Assembly (NCBI RefSeq): GCF_036345995.1
Contig: NZ_CP107796.1
Coordinates: 6,882,001 to 6,946,000, forward strand
Origin: Streptomyces sp. NBC_00557
Lineage (GTDB): Bacteria > Actinomycetota > Actinomycetes > Streptomycetales > Streptomycetaceae
Length of the DNA stretch: 64,000 bases
Direction: 5' to 3'
In this document: piece after piece, positions 1-8,749 of the stretch
Numbering within the stretch: the stretch's first letter is position 1
Layout: each line of letters starts with the position of its first letter
Position numbers and translations under genes: made by a program
The notes under the pieces: generated by a model
Told to the model about the DNA's origin: nothing
Databases searched by the model: none
What the model saw: the letters and a program-made list of their open reading frames with translations, nothing else

Positions 1-687
1 GCCGACCTGCTCGGCGAGCTCGTCAACGAGGGGGACGTGCTCGGGCTGGCCTGGGGCCGGTCCACGATCCACATGGCGGCGGCGCTGGACCGGCTGCCGC
101 CGTGCACGGTGGTCCAGCTGACGGGGGTGTACGACGCCGGGACCTCGGAGCGCGGCTCGGTCGAGGCCGTACGGCGTGCGGCGCAGGTGTCGGGCGGCGA
201 CGCCCACCCCATCTACGCGCCGATGCTGCTGCCGGACGCCGCCACCGCCGCGGCGCTGCGCAACCAGACGGGGATCGCGCGGGCCTTCGAGTACTTCGAC
301 AAGGTCACCGTCGCCTGCGTCTCCATCGGCTCCTGGGAGCCGGGCATCTCGACCGTGCACGACATGCTCAGCGACGAGGAGCGGGCGCACTACGCCTCGC
401 TCGGCGTCGCCGCCGAGATGGCCGCGCACCTCTTCGACGCCGAGGGGCGCCGGATCGGGCGGGACCTGGGGGAGCGGTGCATCACGGTCAAGGCCGACCA
501 GCTGCGCCGTATCCCGGAGGTCGTGGCGATCGCCGGCGGGCAGCGCAAGGCCGCCGCGATCGACGCGGTCCTGCGCTCCGGGCTCGTCACCAGCCTGGTC
601 ACGGACACGTCGGCGGCCGACTACCTGATGACGGCGGGCCCCACCCCCAAGCCGGCCCTCAGCCGGTCGGACCCCGACGGCCACTGA
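1..687 (+). CDS. SorC-family sugar-binding transcriptional regulator, C-terminal part (5' end outside window)
   Basis: The reading frame is open from base 1 and ends with TGA at 685-687, so only the C-terminal effector domain of about 228 residues is present. The sequence has the features of the SorC/DeoR-like sugar-binding domain: a VLGLAWGRS turn near the start, a long alpha/beta Rossmann-like core, and a C-terminal IAGGQRKAAAI segment, which in this family contributes to phospho-sugar binding. The DNA-binding helix-turn-helix would lie upstream of the window. Such proteins repress sugar or polyol operons and are released by a phosphorylated sugar. The target genes cannot be named from what is visible here; the downstream ribonuclease is 173 bp away and probably unrelated. 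Confidence 0.8.
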   Translation, partial: ADLLGELVNEGDVLGLAWGRSTIHMAAALDRLPPCTVVQLTGVYDAGTSERGSVEAVRRAAQVSGGDAHPIYAPMLLPDAATAAALRNQTGIARAFEYFDKVTVACVSIGSWEPGISTVHDMLSDEERAHYASLGVAAEMAAHLFDAEGRRIGRDLGERCITVKADQLRRIPEVVAIAGGQRKAAAIDAVLRSGLVTSLVTDTSAADYLMTAGPTPKPALSRSDPDGH

Positions 688-860
688 CGGGGACCACGGC
701 GACCGGCGGGGGAGCACGGGGGTTGTGGGCGCGGCGGCGCCCGTACGCCGCGGGGTCAGCGTCCGCAGGAGGGCGCGGCCGGGGACGGCGAGCGCGTCAC
801 GGCGGGCCCCGGCGGGTCGTGGCGCGGTATGCGCGGGACGGCCGTGGCAGCATCGTCGGC

Positions 861-1442
861 ATGTTGCCGCGGTTCGTCCCCCACACGCCCAGACGGCCCC
901 TCGTAGCGCATCCCACGGCCGAACGGTCCCCGGCCTCACCGCTGGCGCCGGGACCGCTCCCTGCCCCCTCTCAGGCCCCCGTACCGCCCCCGGCCTCGCC
1001 CGCCGCCCCCGGACCGTCGTCGGCTCTGCCGCGCCTGCTCGTGGGGCTGCTGGCCGGCCTGTTCCTGCTGGTGCTCGCCGGGTGCTCGTCCGGTGCCGGG
1101 GCGGGGACGAGCGCGGGCACGCACGCGCCCGGGACGAGCGCGTCCGCGCCGGCGTGGGCGCGGGGGATGGGGACCGTCAACGCGTCCCGGCTGCCGGCCG
1201 AGGCCCGCAGGACGCTCGCGCTCATCGACAGGGGCGGACCCTTCCCGTACGCCAGGGACGGGGTCGTCTTCGGGAACTTCGAGGGGCGCCTGCCGAAGCA
1301 CCCGCGCGGCTATTACCACGAGTACACCGTCCCGACGCCCGGCTCCCGCGACCGCGGCGCCCGGCGCATCGTCACCGGTCGGGGCGGCGAGATCTACTAC
1401 ACCGGCAATCACTACAACTCCTTCCGGGCGGTGCTGAGATGA
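861..1442 (+). CDS. Secreted guanyl-specific ribonuclease (RNase Sa/barnase family), predicted lipoprotein
   Basis: The last 90 residues match the RNase Sa/barnase fold: PFPYARDGVVFGNFEGRLP, then YYHEYTVPTPG, RGARRIVTG and EIYYTGNHYNSF. By family knowledge the catalytic residues are Glu154, Arg168/169 and His184, all present. A hydrophobic stretch at residues 57-74 ends in LAGC (Cys75), a good lipobox, so the enzyme is probably exported and lipid-anchored. The ATG at 861 leaves an odd 56-residue Ala/Pro-rich leader before the hydrophobic segment; a later unrecognised start is possible, but no good ribosome site is visible. The stop overlaps the barstar start by 4 bp (ATGA), a toxin-inhibitor arrangement that supplies cytoplasmic protection before export. 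Confidence 0.85.
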   Translation: MLPRFVPHTPRRPLVAHPTAERSPASPLAPGPLPAPSQAPVPPPASPAAPGPSSALPRLLVGLLAGLFLLVLAGCSSGAGAGTSAGTHAPGTSASAPAWARGMGTVNASRLPAEARRTLALIDRGGPFPYARDGVVFGNFEGRLPKHPRGYYHEYTVPTPGSRDRGARRIVTGRGGEIYYTGNHYNSFRAVLR

Positions 1443-1777
1443 GCGGGGACCTGACGGATCTGACCGGGCGGCTCGTGGTCGACCTGGACCTCGGCGGGGT
1501 CACCGGCAAGGCCGGTCTGATGGACCGCGCCGCCCGCGCCCTGGCGCTGCCCGAGTGGTTCGGCCGCAACTGGGACGCGCTCGCCGACTCCCTCGCCGAC
1601 CACACGGTCTGGCCGGAGGGCGCCGTCGAGCAGGGACTGCTGATCGTCGTCCGCGGCTGGCAGCCGTACGCCGAGGAGAATCCGGGCGAGTGGCGGACCG
1701 CCCAGGAGGTGTTCACCGAGGCCGTGGACCGGACGCCCGCCCTCGCCGTCGTGCTGGCCCTCGGAGGATCCTCCTAG
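1439..1777 (+). CDS. Barstar-family ribonuclease inhibitor
   Basis: A 112-residue acidic protein with the barstar signature: an N-terminal strand, the helix GKAGLMDRAARALALPEWFG, then NWDALADSLAD, the loop and helix that in barstar plug the RNase active site. It is translationally coupled to the ribonuclease by an ATGA overlap. Its role would be to bind and inactivate cytoplasmic nuclease. There is no signal peptide, as expected for an intracellular antidote. Length is slightly above the 90 residues of Bacillus barstar but normal for streptomycete homologues. Confidence 0.88.
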   Translation: MSGDLTDLTGRLVVDLDLGGVTGKAGLMDRAARALALPEWFGRNWDALADSLADHTVWPEGAVEQGLLIVVRGWQPYAEENPGEWRTAQEVFTEAVDRTPALAVVLALGGSS

Positions 1778-3352
<1,575 letters not shown>

Positions 3353-3368
3353 TCCCACCCGCCTCCGT

Positions 3369-3410
3369 ACGGCCCCCGTCCTCCCGATCGCCGGGAGGGC
3401 GGGGGCCGTT
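3369..3410 (+). terminator. Intrinsic terminator of guaB1
   Basis: A perfect GC-rich inverted repeat lies 16 bp after the guaB1 stop: ACGGCCCCCGTCCTCCCG at 3369-3386 and its complement at 3392-3409, with a five-base loop. There is only a short T run, as is usual in Streptomyces. Confidence 0.8.
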
Positions 3411-3433
3411 GCCGTGCAACGGTCGTCAGCGGG

Positions 3434-3531
3434 CGCACAACGATTTGTCATTCCGGGCCGAGGAACGCAATGATCATGCAGGGACGCGCAAGGTTGCTGC
3501 ATTACGCCCGTGAAGGCCACCCCCGTAAGGT
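3434..3531 (+). promoter_or_regulatory. Promoter and upstream element of the permease-lrp operon
   Basis: CGCAA-type motifs occur at 3466 and 3487 (21 bp apart), with a related CACAACG at 3436-3442. TTCC at 3451 and GGCC at 3456 lie between them. A candidate -35 TTACGC (3502-3507) is followed after 18 bp by -10 TAAGGT (3526-3531). The same blocks, in the same order and almost the same spacing, precede davA at 15817-15917, which is the main reason to trust them. A likely operator for the Lrp-type regulator encoded in this operon. Confidence 0.55.
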
Positions 3532-3669
3532 GCTGCGCTGTACGTGGCGTGGCGGGGACCCCGCTCGATGGTTCCTGCCGTCCGCAGGCTCCCTCGGTCC
3601 CCTCCGCGAGGTCCGGCAAAGGCGCCGGTCCGCCCCATGTGACCGACGGCAGCGAGAAGGAGCCAGCGC

Positions 3670-5157
3670 GTGCTCGATCAAGGCGCACCCCCGCACGACC
3701 GCACAGCGACCGCCCCCGCGTCCCCGGGCGTCGCCGCGCGCCTCATGCGGCGCAAGCCCGTGGAACGCCTGGTCGCGGAGGGCGGCCACGGCGAGGGAGG
3801 AACGCTGCGGCGTTCCCTCGGGCTGTGGCAGCTGACCATGATCAGCATCGGTGCCACGCTCGGCACCGGCATCTTCGTCGTCCTCGGCGAGGCCGTCCCG
3901 AAAGCGGGCCCGGCCGTCACCCTGTCGTTCGTGATCGCGGGTCTCACCGCGCTGTTCTCGGCCCTGTCCTACGCCGAGCTGGCGGGCACCATCCCGGTCT
4001 CCGGCTCCTCGTACTCGTACGCATACGCAACGATGGGCGAACTGATCGCCTGGGTCTGCGGCTGGTGCCTGCTGCTGGAGTACGGCGTCTCCGTCGCCGC
4101 CGTGGCCGTCGGCTGGGGCGAGTACCTCAACGAACTGCTCAGCGGCACCATCGGCGTCACCATCCCGCAGGCCCTGTCGGCCCCGCCCGGCGACGGCGGC
4201 GTCTTCAACCTGCCCGCGCTGATCGTCGTGCTCCTCGCGATGGTGTTCCTGCTCGGCGGCGCCAAGGAGTCCGCGCGGGCCAACACCGTCATGGTGTGCG
4301 TGAAGATCGCCGCGCTCATCATGTTCTGCGCCATCGGCTTCATGGGCTTCAAGTCCGGGAACTACTCTCACTTCATGCCGCTCGGCATGGCGGGCGTCAG
4401 CGCGGCCGGCGCCACGCTGTTCTTCTCGTACATCGGCTTCGACGCCGCCTCCACCGCCGGTGAGGAGGCGAAGGACGCCCAGCGCGACCTGCCGCGCGCG
4501 ATCATGCTCTCGCTGGTCATCGTGACCGCGCTGTACGTGCTGGTCGCCGCCGTGGCCGTCGGCGCCAAGCCGTGGCGGACCTTCAACGACTCCGAGGCCG
4601 CGCTCGCCCAGATCATGAAGGACGTCACCGGGCAGAGCTTCTGGGGCACCCTGCTGGCCTTCTGCGCCGTCATCGCCATCGCGAGCGTCGTGCTGACCGT
4701 GCTCTACGGCCAGACCCGCATCCTCTTCGCCATGTCCCGCGACGGACTGGTGCCCAAGATCTTCGCCAAGGTCCACCCGAAGACCGGCGCGCCGCGCGCC
4801 AACACCGTGATCGTCTCGGTGTTCTGCGGGGTGCTCGCCGCCGCGATCCCGCTGGGCCAGCTGGCGGACGCCACCAGCATCGGCACGCTGTTCGCCTTCG
4901 CGCTGGTCAACATCGCGGTCGTGGTGCTGCGCCGGACCCGCCCGCACATGAACCGCACCTTCCGCGTCCCGCTGTCGCCGGTGCTGCCCGCGCTGGGCTT
5001 CGCCTTCTGCGTGTGGATGATGGGCAGCCTGTCGACCGTCACCTGGATCGTGTTCGGTGTCTGGATGGCCGTCGGGCTCGTGTTCTACTTCGTATACGGC
5101 TATCGCCGTTCCCGTCTCGCGGCCGGTGAGGACGTCGCGGTGGCGGCAGCGAAGTGA
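3670..5157 (+). CDS. APC-superfamily cationic amino-acid permease (likely lysine/arginine uptake)
   Basis: A 495-residue integral membrane protein of the cationic amino-acid transporter group in the amino acid-polyamine-organocation superfamily. A hydrophilic N-terminus of about 50 residues precedes 12 or more membrane segments. The IGATLGTGIFVVLGE stretch in segment 1 and SYIGFDAASTAGEEAKDAQRD are family hallmarks of substrate and cation contact. The GTG at 3670 is preceded by GAAGGAG. The lrp-type gene follows after 27 bp, so the two are probably co-transcribed. The promoter element shared with the lysine-degradation genes davA-davB makes lysine the most probable substrate; that is inference, the family assignment is not. 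Confidence 0.88.
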   Translation: MLDQGAPPHDRTATAPASPGVAARLMRRKPVERLVAEGGHGEGGTLRRSLGLWQLTMISIGATLGTGIFVVLGEAVPKAGPAVTLSFVIAGLTALFSALSYAELAGTIPVSGSSYSYAYATMGELIAWVCGWCLLLEYGVSVAAVAVGWGEYLNELLSGTIGVTIPQALSAPPGDGGVFNLPALIVVLLAMVFLLGGAKESARANTVMVCVKIAALIMFCAIGFMGFKSGNYSHFMPLGMAGVSAAGATLFFSYIGFDAASTAGEEAKDAQRDLPRAIMLSLVIVTALYVLVAAVAVGAKPWRTFNDSEAALAQIMKDVTGQSFWGTLLAFCAVIAIASVVLTVLYGQTRILFAMSRDGLVPKIFAKVHPKTGAPRANTVIVSVFCGVLAAAIPLGQLADATSIGTLFAFALVNIAVVVLRRTRPHMNRTFRVPLSPVLPALGFAFCVWMMGSLSTVTWIVFGVWMAVGLVFYFVYGYRRSRLAAGEDVAVAAAK

Positions 5158-5184
5158 CCTGACCGAAGAAGTGAAACACCCCCT

Positions 5185-5637
5185 GTGCTGAACGATCTCG
5201 ACGAACGCATCGTGCACGCCCTCGCCGAGGACGCCCGCCGCTCCTACGCGGACATCGGGCAGATGGTCGGCCTGTCCGCGCCCGCGGTGAAGCGGCGCGT
5301 GGACCGGCTGCGGGCCACCGGAGCGATCACCGGGTTCACCGTCCGGGTGGACCCGGCGGCGCTCGGCTGGGAGACCGAGGGGTACATCGAGATCTACTGC
5401 CGGCGCAACACCTCGCCGGACACCATCCAGCGGGGCCTGGAGCGCTACCAGGAGGTCGTGGCCGCGTCCACCGTCACCGGGGACGCGGACGCGATCGCCC
5501 AGGTCTTCGCCTCGGACATGCGCCACTTCGAGCGGGTGCTGGAGCGGATCGCCGGGGAGCCGTTCGTGGAGCGGACCAAGTCGGTGCTGGTGCTGTCGCC
5601 GTTGCTGCGGCGCTTTTCCTCCGGGGCGCCGGGGTGA
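5185..5637 (+). CDS. Lrp/AsnC-family regulator, candidate lysine regulator
   Basis: A 150-residue protein starting with the Lrp winged-helix domain: LDERIVHALAEDARRSYADIG followed by the recognition helix around LSAPAVKRRVDRL. The ligand-binding RAM/AsnC domain then runs over residues 65-140. The GTG at 5185 has no strong ribosome site but gives the standard family N-terminus. It lies 27 bp behind the cationic amino-acid permease and is probably in the same transcript, which suits autoregulation by the element at 3434-3491. Lrp-type proteins bind helically phased sites as octamers, and the 21-31 bp spacing of the motifs in both promoters fits that. The effector is not shown by sequence; lysine is the inference. 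Confidence 0.88.
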   Translation: MLNDLDERIVHALAEDARRSYADIGQMVGLSAPAVKRRVDRLRATGAITGFTVRVDPAALGWETEGYIEIYCRRNTSPDTIQRGLERYQEVVAASTVTGDADAIAQVFASDMRHFERVLERIAGEPFVERTKSVLVLSPLLRRFSSGAPG

Positions 5638-5638
5638 C

Positions 5639-5730
5639 TCCCCGCGCCCGTTCGGGCAGGTTGGACTGCGGCTCCTTCAGGGGCGCGGGGAACCGCGCGA
5701 ACAGCCACGGACGACCCGCACCCGGTGACG
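5639..5730. repeat. Dispersed Streptomyces-type intergenic repeat with bidirectional terminator
   Basis: TCCCCGCGCCC at 5639-5649 pairs exactly with GGGCGCGGGGA at 5681-5691 across a 31-base loop, between convergent genes. The right arm continues as GGGGAACCGCGCGAACAGCC, which closely resembles a sequence I remember as scattered in large numbers through Streptomyces intergenic regions. The hairpin probably ends both transcripts. Copy number cannot be checked within this window. Confidence 0.5.
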
Positions 5731-5748
5731 GCGAAGGCGCCCCGGGCT

Positions 5749-6489
5749 CTACTCCGCGGTCTTGCGCGCCAGCGCGTTGTTGTCGATGGAGTTCCGCACG
5801 CTGAAGCTCACCGCGTCCGGCCGGTACCGGTCGTCCGACCACTCCACCGGGCGCCCTTCACGCGTCGTCGTCACCCGCCGTACCCGCAGCAGCGGACTGG
5901 TGCGGCGGACCCCCAGCAGCTCGGCGTCCTGGGCGCCGGCCGCGACCGCGTCGATGATGTGCTCGCCGTAGGCGAAGACCAACCCCGTGTCGTCGTAGAG
6001 GCGTTGGGTGACCGAGGGACAGTCCGGCTCGATCGACTCGACGGCCGGGGAGATCCAGTCGGCGTACACCGTGCGTTCCAGCAGCACCGGTTCGCCGTCC
6101 AGGCCGCGCACCCGCAGGACGTGCAACACCTGGGTGCCGACGGGCAGTTGGAGTCGTACGGCGTCCTCGTGGGTCGCCGGGCGGTACTCCTGGGCCACCA
6201 CGTGTCCGGTGGCCTCGCGGCCCATCGCGCGGGCCCACTGGGCGAAGCTGCGCAGTTCCTCGAAGCTCTGGCTGCGGCGGCTGGCGAGGACCACGCGCCG
6301 GGCGCCCTGACGGGAGCCGATGAGCCCCTCGGCGGTCAGGGCCGAGACGGCCTGGCGGACCGTGCCGCGCGAGACGCCGTAGTGCGCGGCCAGCTCCGAC
6401 TCCGAGGGCAGCCGGCTGCCGACCGTGTACTCCTCGCGGTCGATCGCCCGCCGCAGCTCGTCGGCGATCTCCTCGTGTCGCGCCGTCAT
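5749..6489 (-). CDS. GntR-family regulator with UTRA ligand domain
   Basis: A 246-residue regulator. An N-terminal GntR winged helix at residues 1-70 (RLPSESELAAHYGVSRGTVRQAVSAL) is followed by a UTRA effector domain with the usual LLRVRRV and ending in WSDDRYRPDAVSF. The ATG at 6489 has GAGGGGAAG just upstream. It is divergent from the ABC importer operon, 203 bp away, with two strong palindromes in between, one next to each gene. HutC/PhnF-type members of this family sense small metabolites, often the transported substrate or its breakdown product, so it most likely represses the importer operon and itself. The ligand is unknown. Confidence 0.88.
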   Translation of the reverse strand: MTARHEEIADELRRAIDREEYTVGSRLPSESELAAHYGVSRGTVRQAVSALTAEGLIGSRQGARRVVLASRRSQSFEELRSFAQWARAMGREATGHVVAQEYRPATHEDAVRLQLPVGTQVLHVLRVRGLDGEPVLLERTVYADWISPAVESIEPDCPSVTQRLYDDTGLVFAYGEHIIDAVAAGAQDAELLGVRRTSPLLRVRRVTTTREGRPVEWSDDRYRPDAVSFSVRNSIDNNALARKTAE

Positions 6490-6500
6490 GCTTCCCCTCT

Positions 6501-6547
6501 GCTCAGGTCGCTGTGCACAGCGTGACCAGCCTAATCGAGACCTGAGC
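6501..6547. promoter_or_regulatory. Nested palindromes in front of the GntR/UTRA gene
   Basis: CGCTGTGCACAGCG at 6509-6522 is a perfect 14-bp palindrome 20 bp before the regulator's ATG. It is enclosed by a longer inverted repeat, GCTCAGGTC at 6501-6509 and GACCTGAGC at 6539-6547. The position suits an autoregulatory operator or a leader hairpin of the gntR transcript. Confidence 0.45.
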
Positions 6548-6642
6548 GTGATCTGCCCGGGTCTGGATTGTGCAGCCAACCAAGGTTCAGAGTTTCGCTC
6601 CCGTTTACAGACAGGACACCGCGAGCGGGCGTACTGTGACGC

Positions 6643-6660
6643 AACTTGTTCAGACAAGTT
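6643..6660. promoter_or_regulatory. Candidate GntR operator in front of the ABC importer operon
   Basis: AACTTGT-TCAG-ACAAGTT is a perfect 7-bp inverted repeat with a 4-bp spacer, ending 32 bp before the solute-binding-protein start. The TGT-N4-ACA core matches the usual HutC-type GntR operator shape. A TACTGT at 6632-6637 may be the -10 box, which would put the operator over the transcription start. Confidence 0.55.
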
Positions 6661-6692
6661 CTCCGCAACCCTCGTGCGCCCCTGGAGAGACC

Positions 6693-7853
6693 GTGACCGT
6701 GTCCCTGCCGAGAAACGCCGCACTCGGCGGCTGCATCGCCGTCGTCGCCGCGCTCGCGCTCAGCGCCTGCGGCGCCGCCCCCGACAACGCGTCGACCACC
6801 ACCAAGGACGGCAAGAGCGCCGCCACCGCCACCTCCGCCGCCGACTTCGGCGGCATGGACGCCCTGGTCAAGGCCGCCAAGAAGGAGGGCGCGCTGCACA
6901 TCATCGCGGTGCCCCGCGACTGGGCGAACTACGGCGCGATCATCGACGGCTTCCAGAAGAAGTACGGCATCAAGATCCAGGACGAGAGCCCCGACGGCTC
7001 CAGCCAGGACGAGATCAACGCCGTCACCACCCGCAAGGGGCAGGACCGCGCCCCCGACGTCCTCGACCTGGGCTCCTCCTTCGCGCTCAGCGCCGCCCAG
7101 CAGGGCCTTCTCGCGCCCTACAAGGTCGCCTCCTACGCCGACATCCCCGAGGCCCAGAAGGACCCGCAGGCCCGCTGGTACAACGACTACGGCGGCTACA
7201 TCTCCATCGGCTGCGACGCCAAGCGCGTGAAGAGCTGCCCGACCAGCTTCAAGGACCTGCTCAAGCCCGAGTACAAGGGACAGGTCGCCCTCAACGGCAA
7301 CCCCACCAAGTCCGGCTCGGCCTTCGGCGGCGTCTACGCGGCGGCCCTGGCGAACGGCGGCTCCTTCGACGACATCCAGCCCGGCCTCGACTTCTTCGCC
7401 AAGCTGAAGAAGAACGGCAACTACACGCCCGTCGAGTCCACCCCGGCCACCGTCGAGAAGGGCGAGACGCCGATCTCCATCGACTGGGACTACCTGAACG
7501 CCGGCTACGCCGACGAGTTCAGGTCCAAGGGCCTCGACTGGAAGGTCACCATCCCGAGCGACGGCCAGTACGCCCAGTACTACTCCCAGGCCATCACCAA
7601 GGACGCCCCGCACCCGGCGGCCGCCCGCCTGTGGCAGGAGTACCTGTACAGCACCGAGGGCCAGAACCTGTGGCTCAAGGGCTACGCCCGCCCGGCCCTG
7701 ATGACCGCCATGGAGAAGGCCGGGACGCTGGACAAGACCGCCGCCGCGAAGCTCCCGAAGGTGACCGGCACGCCGTCCTTCCCGACCGAGACCCAGCAGA
7801 GCAAGGCCAAGACGGTCATCGCGCAGGGCTGGGGGAAGGCCGTCTCCGGATGA
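6693..7853 (+). CDS. ABC transporter substrate-binding lipoprotein
   Basis: A 386-residue periplasmic-binding-type protein. The signal peptide ends in LSAC (lipobox), then a Thr/Ala-rich linker leads to a two-lobe binding domain of the iron/putrescine/aminoethylphosphonate-type cluster (SBP family 1/6-like): residues ALHIIAVPRDWANYGAIIDGFQKKYG open the first lobe. GTG at 6693 follows GGAG after 5 bp; GTG at 6699 is also possible. The stop overlaps the next permease start by 4 bp. The ligand is not deducible from sequence, but the phosphoesterase fusion at the end of the operon points to an organophosphate. It should act at the outer face of the membrane, delivering ligand to the two permeases. 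Confidence 0.88.
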   Translation: MTVSLPRNAALGGCIAVVAALALSACGAAPDNASTTTKDGKSAATATSAADFGGMDALVKAAKKEGALHIIAVPRDWANYGAIIDGFQKKYGIKIQDESPDGSSQDEINAVTTRKGQDRAPDVLDLGSSFALSAAQQGLLAPYKVASYADIPEAQKDPQARWYNDYGGYISIGCDAKRVKSCPTSFKDLLKPEYKGQVALNGNPTKSGSAFGGVYAAALANGGSFDDIQPGLDFFAKLKKNGNYTPVESTPATVEKGETPISIDWDYLNAGYADEFRSKGLDWKVTIPSDGQYAQYYSQAITKDAPHPAAARLWQEYLYSTEGQNLWLKGYARPALMTAMEKAGTLDKTAAAKLPKVTGTPSFPTETQQSKAKTVIAQGWGKAVSG

Positions 7854-8749
7854 CCGCCGCTCTCCCGCGCGCGGACGTGGCGCCCGTCGCTTCGGCGAAG
7901 CGGCGGCGCCGCGCCCCCGGCTGGCTCGCCGTCGTGCCGCTGCTGGCGTTCACGGCCGTCGCCTTCGGCCTGCCCGCCCTCGCCATCGTGAACGGCGCCT
8001 TCTCCGTCGACGACGCCACCACGGGCGCCACCCGCTACACCGGCGCCAACATGACGGCCTCGCTGCAGGGCCCGTACCTGACCGCCCTGCTCGGCAGCGT
8101 CAAGCTGTCCGCGATCTCCGCCGTGCTCGGCGCCCTGCTCGGGCTGCCGCTCGCCCAGGCCGTGGTCTCCTCCCGCTCCCGGCGGCTGCGCGAGGCCGTG
8201 CTGACCGCCTCCGGCGTGCTCGCCAACTTCGGCGGGGTCCCCCTCGCCTTCGCCTTCGTCGCCACCCTCGGCAACGCGGGCGTCCTGACCGTGCACCTCG
8301 GCCTGAAGGACAGCGGCTGGGATCTCTACAGCTTCTGGGGCCTGGTCCTCGTCTACCTGTACTTCCTCGTCCCGCTCATGGTCCTCACCATCACCCCCGC
8401 GCTGGACGGCCTGCGCGCGCAGTGGCGCGAGGCCGCGCTGAACAACGGCGCCACCGGCGCGCAGTACTGGCGGCACGTGGCGCTGCCCGTGCTCGCGCCC
8501 TCGCTGCTCGGCGGCCTGGTGCTGCTGTTCGGCAGCGCCTTCTCCGCCTACGCCACCGCCGCCGCCATGGTCGGCAGCGCGGTCCCGCTGGTCACCCTGC
8601 AGATCGCCGACGCCCTGTCCGGCAACGTGCTGGTCGGCCAGGAGAACGTCGCCCTCGCCCTCAGCCTCGACATGGTGCTGGTGGCGGGCCTGGTGATGGC
8701 CGTGTACCTGCCCCTTCAGCGAAGGAGCGCCCGATGGCTCGACGCCTGA
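7850..8749 (+). CDS. ABC transporter permease, first subunit
   Basis: A 299-residue membrane protein with about six transmembrane segments. The cytoplasmic EAA loop EAALNNGATGAQYWRHVALP, which docks on the ATPase, is conserved. It belongs to the binding-protein-dependent permeases that pair with PotD/Fbp-like solute-binding proteins. It starts within the stop codon of the binding protein (ATGA) and overlaps the second permease by 16 bp, so the operon is tightly coupled. The N-terminus is Arg/Lys-rich (SAKRRRRAPG), giving the expected inside orientation. Confidence 0.9.
   Translation: MTAALPRADVAPVASAKRRRRAPGWLAVVPLLAFTAVAFGLPALAIVNGAFSVDDATTGATRYTGANMTASLQGPYLTALLGSVKLSAISAVLGALLGLPLAQAVVSSRSRRLREAVLTASGVLANFGGVPLAFAFVATLGNAGVLTVHLGLKDSGWDLYSFWGLVLVYLYFLVPLMVLTITPALDGLRAQWREAALNNGATGAQYWRHVALPVLAPSLLGGLVLLFGSAFSAYATAAAMVGSAVPLVTLQIADALSGNVLVGQENVALALSLDMVLVAGLVMAVYLPLQRRSARWLDA

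Noticed and set aside
6643..6670. PHO box (PhoP site) before the importer operon
   Set aside because: GTTCA at 6648 and GTTCT at 6658 are 10 bp apart, not 11, and the second unit does not match; the palindrome is a better reading.
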